This document shows, in pieces, positions 26,559-35,276 of a stretch of DNA of 51,759 nt; position 1 is the first letter of the stretch; every line of letters begins with the position of its first letter. This DNA comes from DATEHQ01 sp035279525 (lineage in GTDB: Bacteria > Chloroflexota > Dormibacteria > Dormibacterales > Dormibacteraceae): positions 1-51,759 of the forward strand of contig DATEHQ010000004.1 in assembly GCA_035279525.1 (NCBI GenBank), in the 5' to 3' direction. The position numbers and the translations under genes are program-made. The notes below the pieces were generated by a model that worked only from the letters and a program-made list of their open reading frames with translations, was not told where the DNA came from and ran no database searches.

Positions 26559-27935
26559 GTGAACCAGGACCAGATCTGGTCTCAGGTGCAGGAAGAGCTG
26601 CGTTTCCAGCTCGCCAAGCGCACGTACGACATGTGGCTCAAGAACACTTCGGTCATCTCGGCCGACGGCGCCATATTTCGAATTGGCGTGCCGAGCAAGC
26701 TCGCCAAGGACTGGCTCGAGGATCGCTTCTCGGGTTTGATCCAGGAGACGCTGCAGGCGGTGACCGGGGCGGAGGTGGACATCGACTTCGTCATCTCCCC
26801 GAGCGGGCATCGCCCGGTCGTGTCGCCACTCGACGAGGACGGCGGACACGCGGCTGAGAACGGTCACGAAAACGGCGTGGAGGCGGCGGCCGAGGTCGCT
26901 GCCGTCGCGCCATCCGAGCTCAACGCGCGGTTCCGCTTCTCGTCGTTCGTCGTCGGCCACAACTCGCAGTTCGCGCATGCGGCGGCCAAGGCCGTGGCCG
27001 AGGCGCCCGGCGACAGCTACAACCCCCTCTTCCTGTACGGAGGCGTGGGCCTGGGGAAGACGCACCTCATGCACGCCATCGGGCACGAGGTCCACGACCG
27101 CTTTCCGCGCAAGCGCGTCGTCTACCTGACCTCCGAGCAGTTCACCAACGAGGTGATCAGCTCGATCGCCACGGCCCGCATGGGCGAGTTCCGCCACAAG
27201 TACCGCACCGTCGACGTGCTCCTGATCGACGACGTTCAGTTCCTCGCCGGCAAGGACCGGACCAAGGAGGAGTTCTTCCACACCTTCAATGCGCTCCACG
27301 AGATCAACAAGCAGATCGTCATCTCCAGTGATCGTCCGCCGAAGGAGATTCCCACCCTGGAGGACCGGCTGCGTTCGCGATTCGAGTGGGGCCTCATCGC
27401 CGACATACAGCCGCCGGACTTCGAGACCCGCCTCGCCATCCTCCACTCCAAGCTGGGCGACAACAGCAGCTTGATTCCCGAGGAGGTCCTCAACTTCATC
27501 GCGCACAAGGTCCAGCGCAACATCCGCGAGCTCGAGGGCGCGTTGACGCGCGTGCAGGCCTTCGCCGCGGTGCACCAGCGTCAGGTCGACGAGGAAGAGG
27601 CGGCGCGCCTGCTGGCGGACATCATCCCGGCCGGGACCCGCAAGCCGATCAACGTCGAACGCATCCAGGCCCTGGTCGCGGATTACTACAACGTCACGCT
27701 CGATGACATGAAGGGGAAGCGGCGTGACAAGCACATTGTGTTTCCGCGGCAGGTGGCTATGTTCCTGGTCCGCGAAGAGACGCCGTCGTCACTTCCCGCG
27801 ATAGGCAAAGCCTTTGGTGGACGCGACCACACCACCGCCCTGCATTCGATCGAGAAGATCGCGAACGAGCTAAAAGAAGACGAGCGCTTGCGCTACGAGG
27901 TGCAGGCCATCCGCGAACGGCTCTACGTCCAGTGA
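26559..27935 (+). CDS. dnaA: Chromosomal replication initiator DnaA
   Basis: 458 aa from GTG 26559, with AAGGAGA eight bases before. Domain I (1-85) is followed by an acidic linker (about 90-125). The AAA+ domain has Walker A GGVGLGKTHL (about 160), Walker B VLLIDDVQFL (about 219) and the sensor region. Domain IV ends with the DnaA signature GRDHTTALHSIEKI (about 420), which reads DnaA boxes. It opens oriC and recruits the helicase. The gene faces away from rpmH across the origin and is followed by dnaN. Confidence 0.98.
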   Translation: MNQDQIWSQVQEELRFQLAKRTYDMWLKNTSVISADGAIFRIGVPSKLAKDWLEDRFSGLIQETLQAVTGAEVDIDFVISPSGHRPVVSPLDEDGGHAAENGHENGVEAAAEVAAVAPSELNARFRFSSFVVGHNSQFAHAAAKAVAEAPGDSYNPLFLYGGVGLGKTHLMHAIGHEVHDRFPRKRVVYLTSEQFTNEVISSIATARMGEFRHKYRTVDVLLIDDVQFLAGKDRTKEEFFHTFNALHEINKQIVISSDRPPKEIPTLEDRLRSRFEWGLIADIQPPDFETRLAILHSKLGDNSSLIPEEVLNFIAHKVQRNIRELEGALTRVQAFAAVHQRQVDEEEAARLLADIIPAGTRKPINVERIQALVADYYNVTLDDMKGKRRDKHIVFPRQVAMFLVREETPSSLPAIGKAFGGRDHTTALHSIEKIANELKEDERLRYEVQAIRERLYVQ

Positions 27936-28176
27936 CAGGTCTTTCCCCAGTTTGTTCGAAACGTCTTGGGACGGGCCTTTCATCCATGGTCGGCGGCCGA
28001 AACGTCCCCACTCATTCCACAGGCCACCCTTTCCCGCCCCCGGCTTCCCCACCCCTTATCCACCGCGCTGTCCGATCTGTAAATGATCTCGACATCCACA
28101 GTCCGCACAGCGCTTACTGTTATCGATTACGGATGATTTCAATCAAGAGAATTTCTTTCAACGGGGGACAACTTTC
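27936..28176. promoter_or_regulatory. dnaA-dnaN intergenic region with DnaA-box-like sites
   Basis: The 241-bp gap has TTATCCACC (28056-28064, one mismatch to the DnaA box) and ACATCCACA (28092-28100, two mismatches), and becomes AT-rich just before dnaN (about 28110-28160). It may be a second part of the origin or an autoregulatory site, as in several Gram-positive bacteria. GGGGGA lies 8-13 bases before the dnaN GTG. No other gene is seen here. Confidence 0.5.
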
Positions 28177-29322
28177 GTGAATGCCAAAGTTCTTGCAACC
28201 CAGATGAAGGTCACTTGCAGACCTGCGGTGCTCGGTCAGGCGCTTCAGGTGGTTTCTCGGGCGATCTCGAGCCGGACCACGTTGCCGATCCTCAACAACA
28301 TCCTCATCGAGACGACGGCCGACGGGTTGGCGCTGACCGCCACGAACCTCGAGATCGGCATCCGCAAGGTGGTGCCGGCCGAGGTCATGCAGGAGGGCGC
28401 GACCACGGCGCCTGCGCGATTGCTCACCGACTTCGTGGGCACGCTGCCGGACCAGGACCTGGAGCTGACCCTCGACCCTTCCAACCAATCGTTGAACCTT
28501 CGCTGCGCGCGATTCGACACCCACATCAAGTGCATCGAGGCCGAGGAGTTCCCTCCAGGACCACGACCTGACGACGGCGACCGGCTCGAGGTCGCGCTGG
28601 ACGACCTGGTGAGCGCCGTCGAGCAGACGCAGATGGCGGCCTCGACCGACGAGGCCCGGCCGGTGCTGACGGGTGTGCTGGTCCAGGTGCAGGGCGGCAA
28701 TCTCACGCTGGCGGCGACGGACGGTCACCGGCTGGCGGTGCGCAAGCTGGCGGCGTCAGGCGCTTCTGAGCTGGAGGCCAGCCTCATCGTGCCGGCCCGT
28801 GCCCTGGCCGAGCTCTCGCGTGTCCTCAAGGGCGAACCCGGCAAGGTCGAGGTGATCATCTCGAAGGCTCGCAACCAGGTCTTCTTCCGCGCCGGCACGT
28901 CCGAGCTGACCTCGCGGCTGATCGACGGGAAGTATCCCAACTACGCACAGGTTATCCCCAGCAAGAGCTCGACCAAGGTCGAGGTCCCGACCGCCGAGCT
29001 CACGCAGACCGTGCGGGCCGTTTCGCTCTTCGCTCGCGACAGCGCGAACGTCATCCGGCTCAAGGCTCAGGCGGGGGCCCTCGTGCTTTCGGCCACGACC
29101 AACGAGGTCGGCGACAGCAAAGCGGAGCTGGCCGCCGCCGTCGATGGTTCCGAGATACAGATCGCGTTCAATGCCCGCTACGTCCTGGACGCCCTGGGTG
29201 TGATCGGCGCCGACCACGTCGAGCTGCTGTTCGACGGCCCGCTGAGCCCAGGCTTGCTGAGACCGCCGGGTAAAGAGCACTACCTGTACGTGATCATGCC
29301 CGTGCGGGTGGCGATGTCCTGA
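28177..29322 (+). CDS. dnaN: DNA polymerase III beta subunit (sliding clamp)
   Basis: 381 aa from GTG 28177; ATG 28204 is an alternative that would remove nine residues. Three clamp domains are present, with family strings such as RTTLPILNNILIE, LAATDGHRLAVR and FNARYVLDALGVIGADHVEL, and the ending YVIMPVRV. It forms the dimeric ring that tethers the polymerase. It is followed 18 bp later by recF in the standard dnaA-dnaN-recF order. Confidence 0.97.
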   Translation: MNAKVLATQMKVTCRPAVLGQALQVVSRAISSRTTLPILNNILIETTADGLALTATNLEIGIRKVVPAEVMQEGATTAPARLLTDFVGTLPDQDLELTLDPSNQSLNLRCARFDTHIKCIEAEEFPPGPRPDDGDRLEVALDDLVSAVEQTQMAASTDEARPVLTGVLVQVQGGNLTLAATDGHRLAVRKLAASGASELEASLIVPARALAELSRVLKGEPGKVEVIISKARNQVFFRAGTSELTSRLIDGKYPNYAQVIPSKSSTKVEVPTAELTQTVRAVSLFARDSANVIRLKAQAGALVLSATTNEVGDSKAELAAAVDGSEIQIAFNARYVLDALGVIGADHVELLFDGPLSPGLLRPPGKEHYLYVIMPVRVAMS

Positions 29323-29340
29323 AGCGCATCGGGTCAAACG

Positions 29341-30426
29341 ATGCGCCTCCGCAGCCTGCGCCTGAGCAACCACAGGAACTACGGTCGCCTCGACCTGGTT
29401 CCAGGCCCCGGAGTCAACGTGTTCATCGGCGCCAACGGGCAGGGCAAGACCAACCTCCTCGAGGCTGTGGCGATGCTTGCGCTGTCCTCGTCTCCCCGCG
29501 CGCGTAAAGACGGTGAGCTCGTCGGCCCGGTCGCCCCGTCATCGCGGCTCGAAGCAGAGATCGAGACCGCGGGCAAGACCATCCAGCTCGCCATCACCCT
29601 CCACGTGGAGGGCGAGCGCACGCGGCGCGTGATCGAGGTCGACGGTGCGCGCCGGCGCGCGTTCGATCTCCCCGGCCATTTTCGGGCGACCCTGTTCTGG
29701 CCTGACGACCTCGGTCTCGTCAAAGCGGGTCCGGAGCTGCGCCGCCGGTACCTCAACCAGATGCTGGTCCAGGTCGAGCCCGGCTACGCGCGAGCCCTGG
29801 CCGGCCTGAGGCGGGTGCTCGAACAGCGCAACAGCCTGCTCAAGAAGATGGCGGCCGGCGAGGGAGGCGAGGACGTGTTGGAGGCCTGGGACCAGGAGCT
29901 GGTGCAGCTCGGCGGGGAGATCGCCCGGGCGCGGGCGCGTGCGGTCGACGAGCTCCAGCCGGAGGCGGCGCGCTGCCACGCCGGAATCGCGGCCGGCGAG
30001 CGGCTCGAGATCGGCTACGAAGGCCCTCCGGAGAACCTGGCCGAAGCTGTGCATAACTCGCTGGCCGAAGACCTCCGCCGCGGCTCGACGAGCGTGGGTC
30101 CGCATCGCGACGACCTGAGCGTGCGGCTCGACGGCCAGGAGGCGAGATCGTTTGGCTCGCAGGGGCAGCAGCGAACGGCCGTGGTCAGCCTCAAGCTGGC
30201 CGAGGCGGCCCTGATCGCCCGCCGTACGGGGGAGCGGCCCGTGCTGCTCCTCGACGACGTCCTGTCCGAGCTGGACGGCGAGCGGCGGGCGGCCCTCCTG
30301 GACGAGGTCGCCGGCGAGGGCCAGGTGATCATCACCTCGGTCGAGGCCGGTCCGTTTCCGCCCGAGCTGATCTCCAGGGCGATGGTCTGGGCGGTGGAGA
30401 GCGGGAGCATCCAGCCCTGTGGATAA
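29341..30426 (+). CDS. recF: DNA replication and repair protein RecF
   Basis: 361 aa. An SMC-like ATPase: Walker A FIGANGQGKTNLLEA near the start, the signature region SFGSQGQQRTAVVSLKLAE, and Walker B PVLLLDDVLSELD near the end. It loads RecA at gaps with RecO/RecR. Its last codons include a perfect DnaA-box reverse complement (TGTGGATAA, 30418-30426) and overlap the next gene by 8 bp. A 16-bp CACGTG-centred palindrome (29597-29612) lies inside the gene. Confidence 0.97.
   Translation: MRLRSLRLSNHRNYGRLDLVPGPGVNVFIGANGQGKTNLLEAVAMLALSSSPRARKDGELVGPVAPSSRLEAEIETAGKTIQLAITLHVEGERTRRVIEVDGARRRAFDLPGHFRATLFWPDDLGLVKAGPELRRRYLNQMLVQVEPGYARALAGLRRVLEQRNSLLKKMAAGEGGEDVLEAWDQELVQLGGEIARARARAVDELQPEAARCHAGIAAGERLEIGYEGPPENLAEAVHNSLAEDLRRGSTSVGPHRDDLSVRLDGQEARSFGSQGQQRTAVVSLKLAEAALIARRTGERPVLLLDDVLSELDGERRAALLDEVAGEGQVIITSVEAGPFPPELISRAMVWAVESGSIQPCG
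30418..30426 (-). promoter_or_regulatory. Perfect DnaA-box match at the recF/dciA overlap
   Basis: TGTGGATAA is the exact reverse complement of TTATCCACA. It supplies the last codons and stop of recF and the GTG start of the next gene. It may bind DnaA outside the origin; coding constraint or chance is possible for a 9-mer in 50 kb. Confidence 0.4.
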
Positions 30427-30718
30427 GCTGGGCAATATCCTGCCGAGGGTGCTCCGGCGTCAGCCCGGCGGCGGGCGCATGCTCGCGACCCAGGTGGCGG
30501 GCGCGTTCCGGACCGTGATCGGCGCAGGGCCGGCTCAGCTGTGCGACGACGTGGAGCTCAAATCGGGGACGCTCGTGGTCACCACCTCGAGCCCGGCCCT
30601 GGCCCACCAGCTCCGGCTGGACGCGGAGACGATCATCGCCCGCCTCAACGGACTGGAGCTGGGTCGAAAGGTGCGCACGCTGCGGGTCAGGATCGGCAAC
30701 TCGACCCCGGTGGTGTGA
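30419..30718 (+). CDS. dciA: DUF721 / DciA-type helicase-loading protein
   Basis: 99 aa from GTG 30419, overlapping recF by 8 bp. It fits DUF721: an N-terminal helix (LGNILPRVLRR), then the KH-like core with LKSGTLVVTTSSPALAHQLRLDAETIIARLN. DciA proteins interact with the replicative helicase DnaB in bacteria without DnaC/DnaI loaders. The position after dnaA-dnaN-recF fits this role. The stop overlaps the start of the downstream helicase gene (TGATG). Confidence 0.85.
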   Translation: MDKLGNILPRVLRRQPGGGRMLATQVAGAFRTVIGAGPAQLCDDVELKSGTLVVTTSSPALAHQLRLDAETIIARLNGLELGRKVRTLRVRIGNSTPVV

Positions 30719-33351
30719 TGAAGCTCGGCCGCGAACAGTCCGCGGCGGCGGTGGTCGGTGGAGGTCCGGTCCGGGTGGTGGCGGGCGCCGGCACCGGCAA
30801 GACCGCGGTGATCGCCGAGCGGTATCGCCGCCTGGTCGCACGGGGAGCCTCCCCGGAGTCGATCCTGGTGATGACCTTCACCGAGCGCGCCGCGGCCGAG
30901 ATGCGCAACCGGATCGAGGCCCTCATCGAGACGCCCGCGCCCGCGGTCGGGACCTTCCACTCGATCGCGCTCGGCTGGCTGCGCGCCGACGGCCGTTCGA
31001 TCGGCGTCCCCGCCGGCTTTCGCATCCTGGCCGGGGCAGATCGGTGGATCCTCGCCCGCGAGCTGATGTGGAAGCTCGGCGATGCGGCGCTGACCGGTGA
31101 TGAACGGCCCGACGACCTGGTCGCACCCGCCCTCCGCATGCTGGAGAGGCTCAAGCAGGAGCTGGTTCCGTTCCACGCCCTCGAGATGTGGGCGAGGACC
31201 GCCAGGGATAGAGAGAAGGCCTTGCTGATGAAGGCGTGTGTGCGCCTCTTTCGCGCGTACGAGAAGGAATGTCGACGGCTCCGTGTGCTGGACTTTGAAG
31301 ACCTCTTGCTGCTCGCCGTCCGCATGCTGGAGGCGAACCCGACGCTGCAGCTCGAGTACAGCCACCGTTACCCGCATGTGCTGGTCGACGAGTACCAGGA
31401 CTTGAACCTGGCGCAGGAGCGGCTGGTGGAGCTGATCGCACGAGGCGGCGCGCCGTTCATCGTGGGTGACGACGACCAGTCGATCTATCGCTTCCGCGGC
31501 GCATCGAGGGCGAGCCTCGAGCGCTTCCAGCTGACTTTTCCGTCGGCCCGGACGGTCACCCTCGGCCGCAACCACCGCAGCTCTCGCCGGATCGTCGCCG
31601 CCGCGTCTGCGCTCATCGGCCACAACCCGGACCGGCTGCCCAAGCACCTTCGCTCCGACCAGGCGGGTGCGCAGGTCGAGCTGTGGAGCTGTCCTGACGG
31701 CTTCACGGAGGCCGACGCGATCGCAGAAGAAGCATCTCGGCTCGTCGAAGATGGAACATCGCCGTCGTCGATCGCAGTGCTCTGCCGCACGAACGCCATC
31801 GCGCGACCCATCGCCGTTGCCATGGCCTCGCATGGCCTTCCCCACGTGGTGGTGGGGGGACATGGATTCCACGACCGGGCCGAGATCAAGGACGTGATCG
31901 CGATGCTGCGCTTGCTGCGCCGTCCAGACGACGCGATCGCGCTCGAACGGGTGGCGACACGGCCCGCGGCAGCCGACGTGATGCGAGTGCTCGAAGGGCT
32001 TGCCGGCGCGGAGCGAGTGCTCGACGTGCGCGATCTTCTGTTCGAGCTGATGGATCGCACGGGCTACCTGGACGTCCTGATCGCGGGGGCAGAAGTGAGC
32101 GAGGCGGCGCGCATCACAGCGAATGTCAGTCGTTTCGCGGAGTCGGTCGCCGAGTTCTGCGAGACCTCACCCGATCACTCTCTCGACAACTACCTCCGCC
32201 ACCTCGAGCTCGTCCTCGCGTCAGGTGAGGATGAATCGCCCCTCGACACAGGTCTCGACGCCGACGCGATCTACGTGATGACGATCCACCAGGCCAAGGG
32301 CCTGGAGTTCGACGCGGTGTTCGTGCCCGCGCTCGTGGAGGGAAGGCTGCCGCAGTCAGGGCGTTCACCGCGATTCGAGCTTCCGCCCGCTGTGCTCGAG
32401 CCTCTCGTTCATGGACGAGAGGACGTGATCGCCGAGGAACGCCGGCTCCTCTATGTCGCGATGACCAGGGCCAGGCACCGGCTTTTCCTGACCCACGCAT
32501 CGCATTACGAAGGCGGGCGCAGGTGGCGTGAGTCACGCTTCCTCGACGAAGTCCGCTCCGCGGGACCTCGGTCAATTCGAGCCAGGGAGTTCGAGTCGCG
32601 CGCACCGGCGCCGCCGACGACCACGGCACAGGCCCATGACGGACGGCTGCAGCTTTCGTTCAGCGCGATCACCGCGTATCGCGACTGCCCGCGCCAGTAC
32701 TGGTACCGATACGAGCGCCGCATCAGCGCCCCGCAAACCGCGGAGGCTGTGCACGGCGTGATGCTCCACGAGGTGCTGCGCCGGGCGGGCGAGTCACGGC
32801 GAGAAGGCAAGGAGGTCACTGCGGGCCTTCTCCGCTCCATCCACGGCGACGTATGGAGCACGAGCGATTTTCCCGACCAGCGACGCTCTGCGACGTTCAA
32901 GCGAAACGGCGCGGCACAGCTGGAGGCGTTTCGCAGGACGGGTGGGTTCAATTCCATCCCGGCGTACCTCGAGCAGCCTTTCACGCTCGGGATCGATGGG
33001 TGGTCTCTGCGCGGCGTGATCGATCGGATCGACCGCACCGCGTCCGCCTGGAAGATCGTCGACTACAAGAGCGGCCGCCCGCTGGCTCGGCGCACCCGCG
33101 ACCTGCAGCTCTCCCTCTACGCGCTGGGCGCCGCGTCCGCGCTGGCCCTGGAACCCGTGGGACTCGAGGTCGTGTACCTCGCTTCGGGGGAGCGGGTCGC
33201 AGTCGAGAGTTCGGGGAGCCTCGCCGATGACGCGCGCGCCCAGGGGGCCGAGGTGGCCGACGGAATCAGGGCGGGGCGGTTCGAGCCCAGGCCCGACCGG
33301 CGGCGCTGCCGGCTCTGCGCCTACCGGCTCGCCTGCGCCGAAGCCCTGTAG
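30718..33351 (+). CDS. UvrD/PcrA-type helicase with C-terminal PD-(D/E)XK nuclease
   Basis: 877 aa from ATG 30718, which overlaps the dciA stop. SF1A motifs are Walker A VVAGAGTGKTAV, Ia VMTFTERAAAEM, II VLVDEYQD, III GDDDQSIYRFRGA, V TIHQAKGLEFD and VI VAMTRARHR. From about residue 640 a RecB-like nuclease follows: Cys in YRDCPRQYWYRYE, catalytic GVIDRID and IVDYKSGR, and a closing CRLCAYRLAC. Those four cysteines match the Fe-S-stapled AddB/RecB-type fold. Such fusions act in double-strand-break processing. It is convergent with the glycosyltransferase gene and overlaps it by 31 bp. Confidence 0.92.
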   Translation: MKLGREQSAAAVVGGGPVRVVAGAGTGKTAVIAERYRRLVARGASPESILVMTFTERAAAEMRNRIEALIETPAPAVGTFHSIALGWLRADGRSIGVPAGFRILAGADRWILARELMWKLGDAALTGDERPDDLVAPALRMLERLKQELVPFHALEMWARTARDREKALLMKACVRLFRAYEKECRRLRVLDFEDLLLLAVRMLEANPTLQLEYSHRYPHVLVDEYQDLNLAQERLVELIARGGAPFIVGDDDQSIYRFRGASRASLERFQLTFPSARTVTLGRNHRSSRRIVAAASALIGHNPDRLPKHLRSDQAGAQVELWSCPDGFTEADAIAEEASRLVEDGTSPSSIAVLCRTNAIARPIAVAMASHGLPHVVVGGHGFHDRAEIKDVIAMLRLLRRPDDAIALERVATRPAAADVMRVLEGLAGAERVLDVRDLLFELMDRTGYLDVLIAGAEVSEAARITANVSRFAESVAEFCETSPDHSLDNYLRHLELVLASGEDESPLDTGLDADAIYVMTIHQAKGLEFDAVFVPALVEGRLPQSGRSPRFELPPAVLEPLVHGREDVIAEERRLLYVAMTRARHRLFLTHASHYEGGRRWRESRFLDEVRSAGPRSIRAREFESRAPAPPTTTAQAHDGRLQLSFSAITAYRDCPRQYWYRYERRISAPQTAEAVHGVMLHEVLRRAGESRREGKEVTAGLLRSIHGDVWSTSDFPDQRRSATFKRNGAAQLEAFRRTGGFNSIPAYLEQPFTLGIDGWSLRGVIDRIDRTASAWKIVDYKSGRPLARRTRDLQLSLYALGAASALALEPVGLEVVYLASGERVAVESSGSLADDARAQGAEVADGIRAGRFEPRPDRRRCRLCAYRLACAEAL

Positions 33352-34562
33352 CGGGCGGCCAGCAGCAGGCACTCGCGAGCGATGTCTGCGGACGCGTACG
33401 GATGCGCCATCTCGGCCGCCTTGCGCGACATGTCGCGCCAGGTCGGTCCGCCCTCCGCGAGCACGCGCACCTCGTCGTAGAGCTCTTCTTCCTTCGGCGC
33501 GAAGGCGCCGATGCCGGACTCGACGACGAAGTCGACGTTGGGCGACTCCTGTCCCGGAAGGAACCCGGTGATGATCAGCGGAAGGCTGGTGGCGAGCGCT
33601 TCCGCGATGGCGCCGGGCCCGGCCTTGGTCACCACGATGTCGCACGCGCGCATCAATTCCGGCATGTGGTCGACGAATCCGAGCACGAGCGTCGGGGTCG
33701 AGTAGCGGGTCTCCGCCAGGCGGCGGCGCATCTTTTCGTTCCGGCCGGCCACGACGACGACCTGCCACTGGTAAGGGTCCCATGCGAGGGCGCGGACCTG
33801 CCGTTCGAGCGGCCCCACGCCGGCGCCGCCCCCCATCACCAGAACGGTGAAGCGATCCTCGTCCAGGCCGAAGCGGCGCCTGAGCGCCCGCTTCTCGCCT
33901 GGGGCGGGCGGGCGGAAGCGGAGGTCGACTGGAAGGCCCAGCAGCTTGACCCGCTCAGGCGGCACTCGCCGGCGCAGGGCGACCTTGCGCGCGCCCTCCG
34001 TCGGAGCGACCACAAGGTCGGCCTGGCTGAAGGTCCAGCCGCGATGAAAGTCGACCAGGTCCGTGATCACGGTCATCAGCGCACGCGAGCGGCCGCTGCG
34101 GCGAATGGCCTGGTAGCTGATGTGGTTGAGCAGAGGATGTACCGAGAGCACGACGTCCGGGTCGTGCTGCTTCAGCAGGTCGCTCACGACCTTCCGGACG
34201 CCGGGTCCGAAGACGGCTCGAAGCGCGGCGAAGGTGGCCTTGGTGTTGCTGGTGTGGTAGACCGCGCCCCAGGCGGCGCGCGAGCGCCGGATCACCGGCG
34301 AGTAGAGGGCGGCGAGCCTCCGCGTGATCCGCGGGCCCTGTCCGATCAGAGGGTCGGCCACGGTCACGGCGCAGGTCGGATCGAGCTGGCGAAGCGCGTC
34401 CGTCAGCGCGCGTGCTGCCGCGCGATGCCCACCGCCCGTGTCACTGAAGAGGATGAGGACGCGAGGCGCGGCTCCGATCGGCGGTGGGGTGGGCGATGCG
34501 AAGCCGGGCGTTGCCGCCGGCCTGGCTACTTGCGTCGCGCCGCGGCGCGGCGCGCGATCCAC
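33321..34562 (-). CDS. MGDG synthase-type glycosyltransferase (GT28 family)
   Basis: About 413 aa from GTG 34562, which lies inside the end of the cytochrome gene (37-bp overlap). The N-terminal domain starts with ILFSDTGGGHRAAARAL, the MGDG-synthase/MurG-like signature. The C-terminal part has VLVMGGGAGVGPL and the nucleotide-sugar site in KAGPGAIAEALATSLPLI and PGQESPN. Family members add glucose or galactose to diacylglycerol, making glycolipids at the cytoplasmic membrane face. The acceptor here is not known. It shares the strand with the cytochrome c gene. Confidence 0.9.
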   Translation of the reverse strand: MDRAPRRGATQVARPAATPGFASPTPPPIGAAPRVLILFSDTGGGHRAAARALTDALRQLDPTCAVTVADPLIGQGPRITRRLAALYSPVIRRSRAAWGAVYHTSNTKATFAALRAVFGPGVRKVVSDLLKQHDPDVVLSVHPLLNHISYQAIRRSGRSRALMTVITDLVDFHRGWTFSQADLVVAPTEGARKVALRRRVPPERVKLLGLPVDLRFRPPAPGEKRALRRRFGLDEDRFTVLVMGGGAGVGPLERQVRALAWDPYQWQVVVVAGRNEKMRRRLAETRYSTPTLVLGFVDHMPELMRACDIVVTKAGPGAIAEALATSLPLIITGFLPGQESPNVDFVVESGIGAFAPKEEELYDEVRVLAEGGPTWRDMSRKAAEMAHPYASADIARECLLLAARYRASAQASR

Positions 34563-35155
34563 CGCATGTTGTATTGCGCCAGCAGGTACGTGATGAAGAC
34601 CATCGCGATGATGCCGATCGACACCCACAGGATTGTGCGCTTGGCGAGCTCACCCGGTGAGAGCGGTCCGTTCTGCCCGGTCTGGTTCATCTGGATGATG
34701 TAGGAGGCGAGGTCCTTGACGTCCTGGTCGGTGAGGCTTGGGTTGCCTCCCTTGGCGGGCATGTCCACCTGCTTCGGGTCACCTGGCTGTGCTTTGCGGC
34801 CGTTGGTGATGATGGCGATCAGGGAGGCGGGGTCGAGCGGATTCGCAACACCTGGAAGCTTGTCGATCGGGTTGAGCGTGGCCCCGATGCCGCCCTCGAG
34901 GTTCGCGCCGTGGCACGTGGCGCAGTTCTGCCCGTACAGGATCGCGCCGTGCGCCGGATCACCCGGCAGCGCACCGGCCCCGGTCCGTCCACCCGTGGCC
35001 GCCGGCGTCGGCGAGCTGTCGGCGAGCGTCGAGATCCCGGTCAGCGCCAGCAGCGCCGGGATGCCGATCACCGCCAGCACGGCCGTGAATTGAAAGCGGC
35101 GCTCTCTTTTCGCGCCCCGCCAGTCCATCGCCCATATTCTCGGCCCTTTGGGCAC
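34526..35155 (-). CDS. Membrane-bound c-type cytochrome
   Basis: Up to 209 aa from GTG 35155; ATG 35128 is a plausible start that removes nine residues. An N-terminal anchor or signal helix (about 22-45) is followed by a periplasmic domain with one haem site, NCATCHGANLEGG, and candidate axial Met in QVDMPAKGG. A second membrane helix (about 170-192) ends in a basic tail. It resembles mono-haem cytochromes of respiratory chains such as the c subunit of bc complexes. No other electron-transport gene is nearby. Confidence 0.9.
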   Translation of the reverse strand: MPKGPRIWAMDWRGAKRERRFQFTAVLAVIGIPALLALTGISTLADSSPTPAATGGRTGAGALPGDPAHGAILYGQNCATCHGANLEGGIGATLNPIDKLPGVANPLDPASLIAIITNGRKAQPGDPKQVDMPAKGGNPSLTDQDVKDLASYIIQMNQTGQNGPLSPGELAKRTILWVSIGIIAMVFITYLLAQYNMRWIARRAAARRK

Positions 35156-35276
35156 CTCGGCGGGAATACCGGTCTCCGGCGTAGGTTTCTAGATACGGTG
35201 GGTTCCTGTTCGCCGGTCTCTCGTTCCGGCTTTTGCTGCGTCTCGAGACGCTGGCTAGACGCGAGATCGGCCTACC

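Noticed and set aside
26235..27734. 499-codon minus-strand frame across dnaA and the origin
   Set aside because: Shadow of dnaA; the product has no recognisable domain and would cover the origin.
29597..29612. Perfect 16-bp palindrome centred on CACGTG inside recF
   Set aside because: It agrees with parS at only 8 of 16 positions, and CACGTG-centred sequences are common in this GC-rich DNA; coding constraint explains it.
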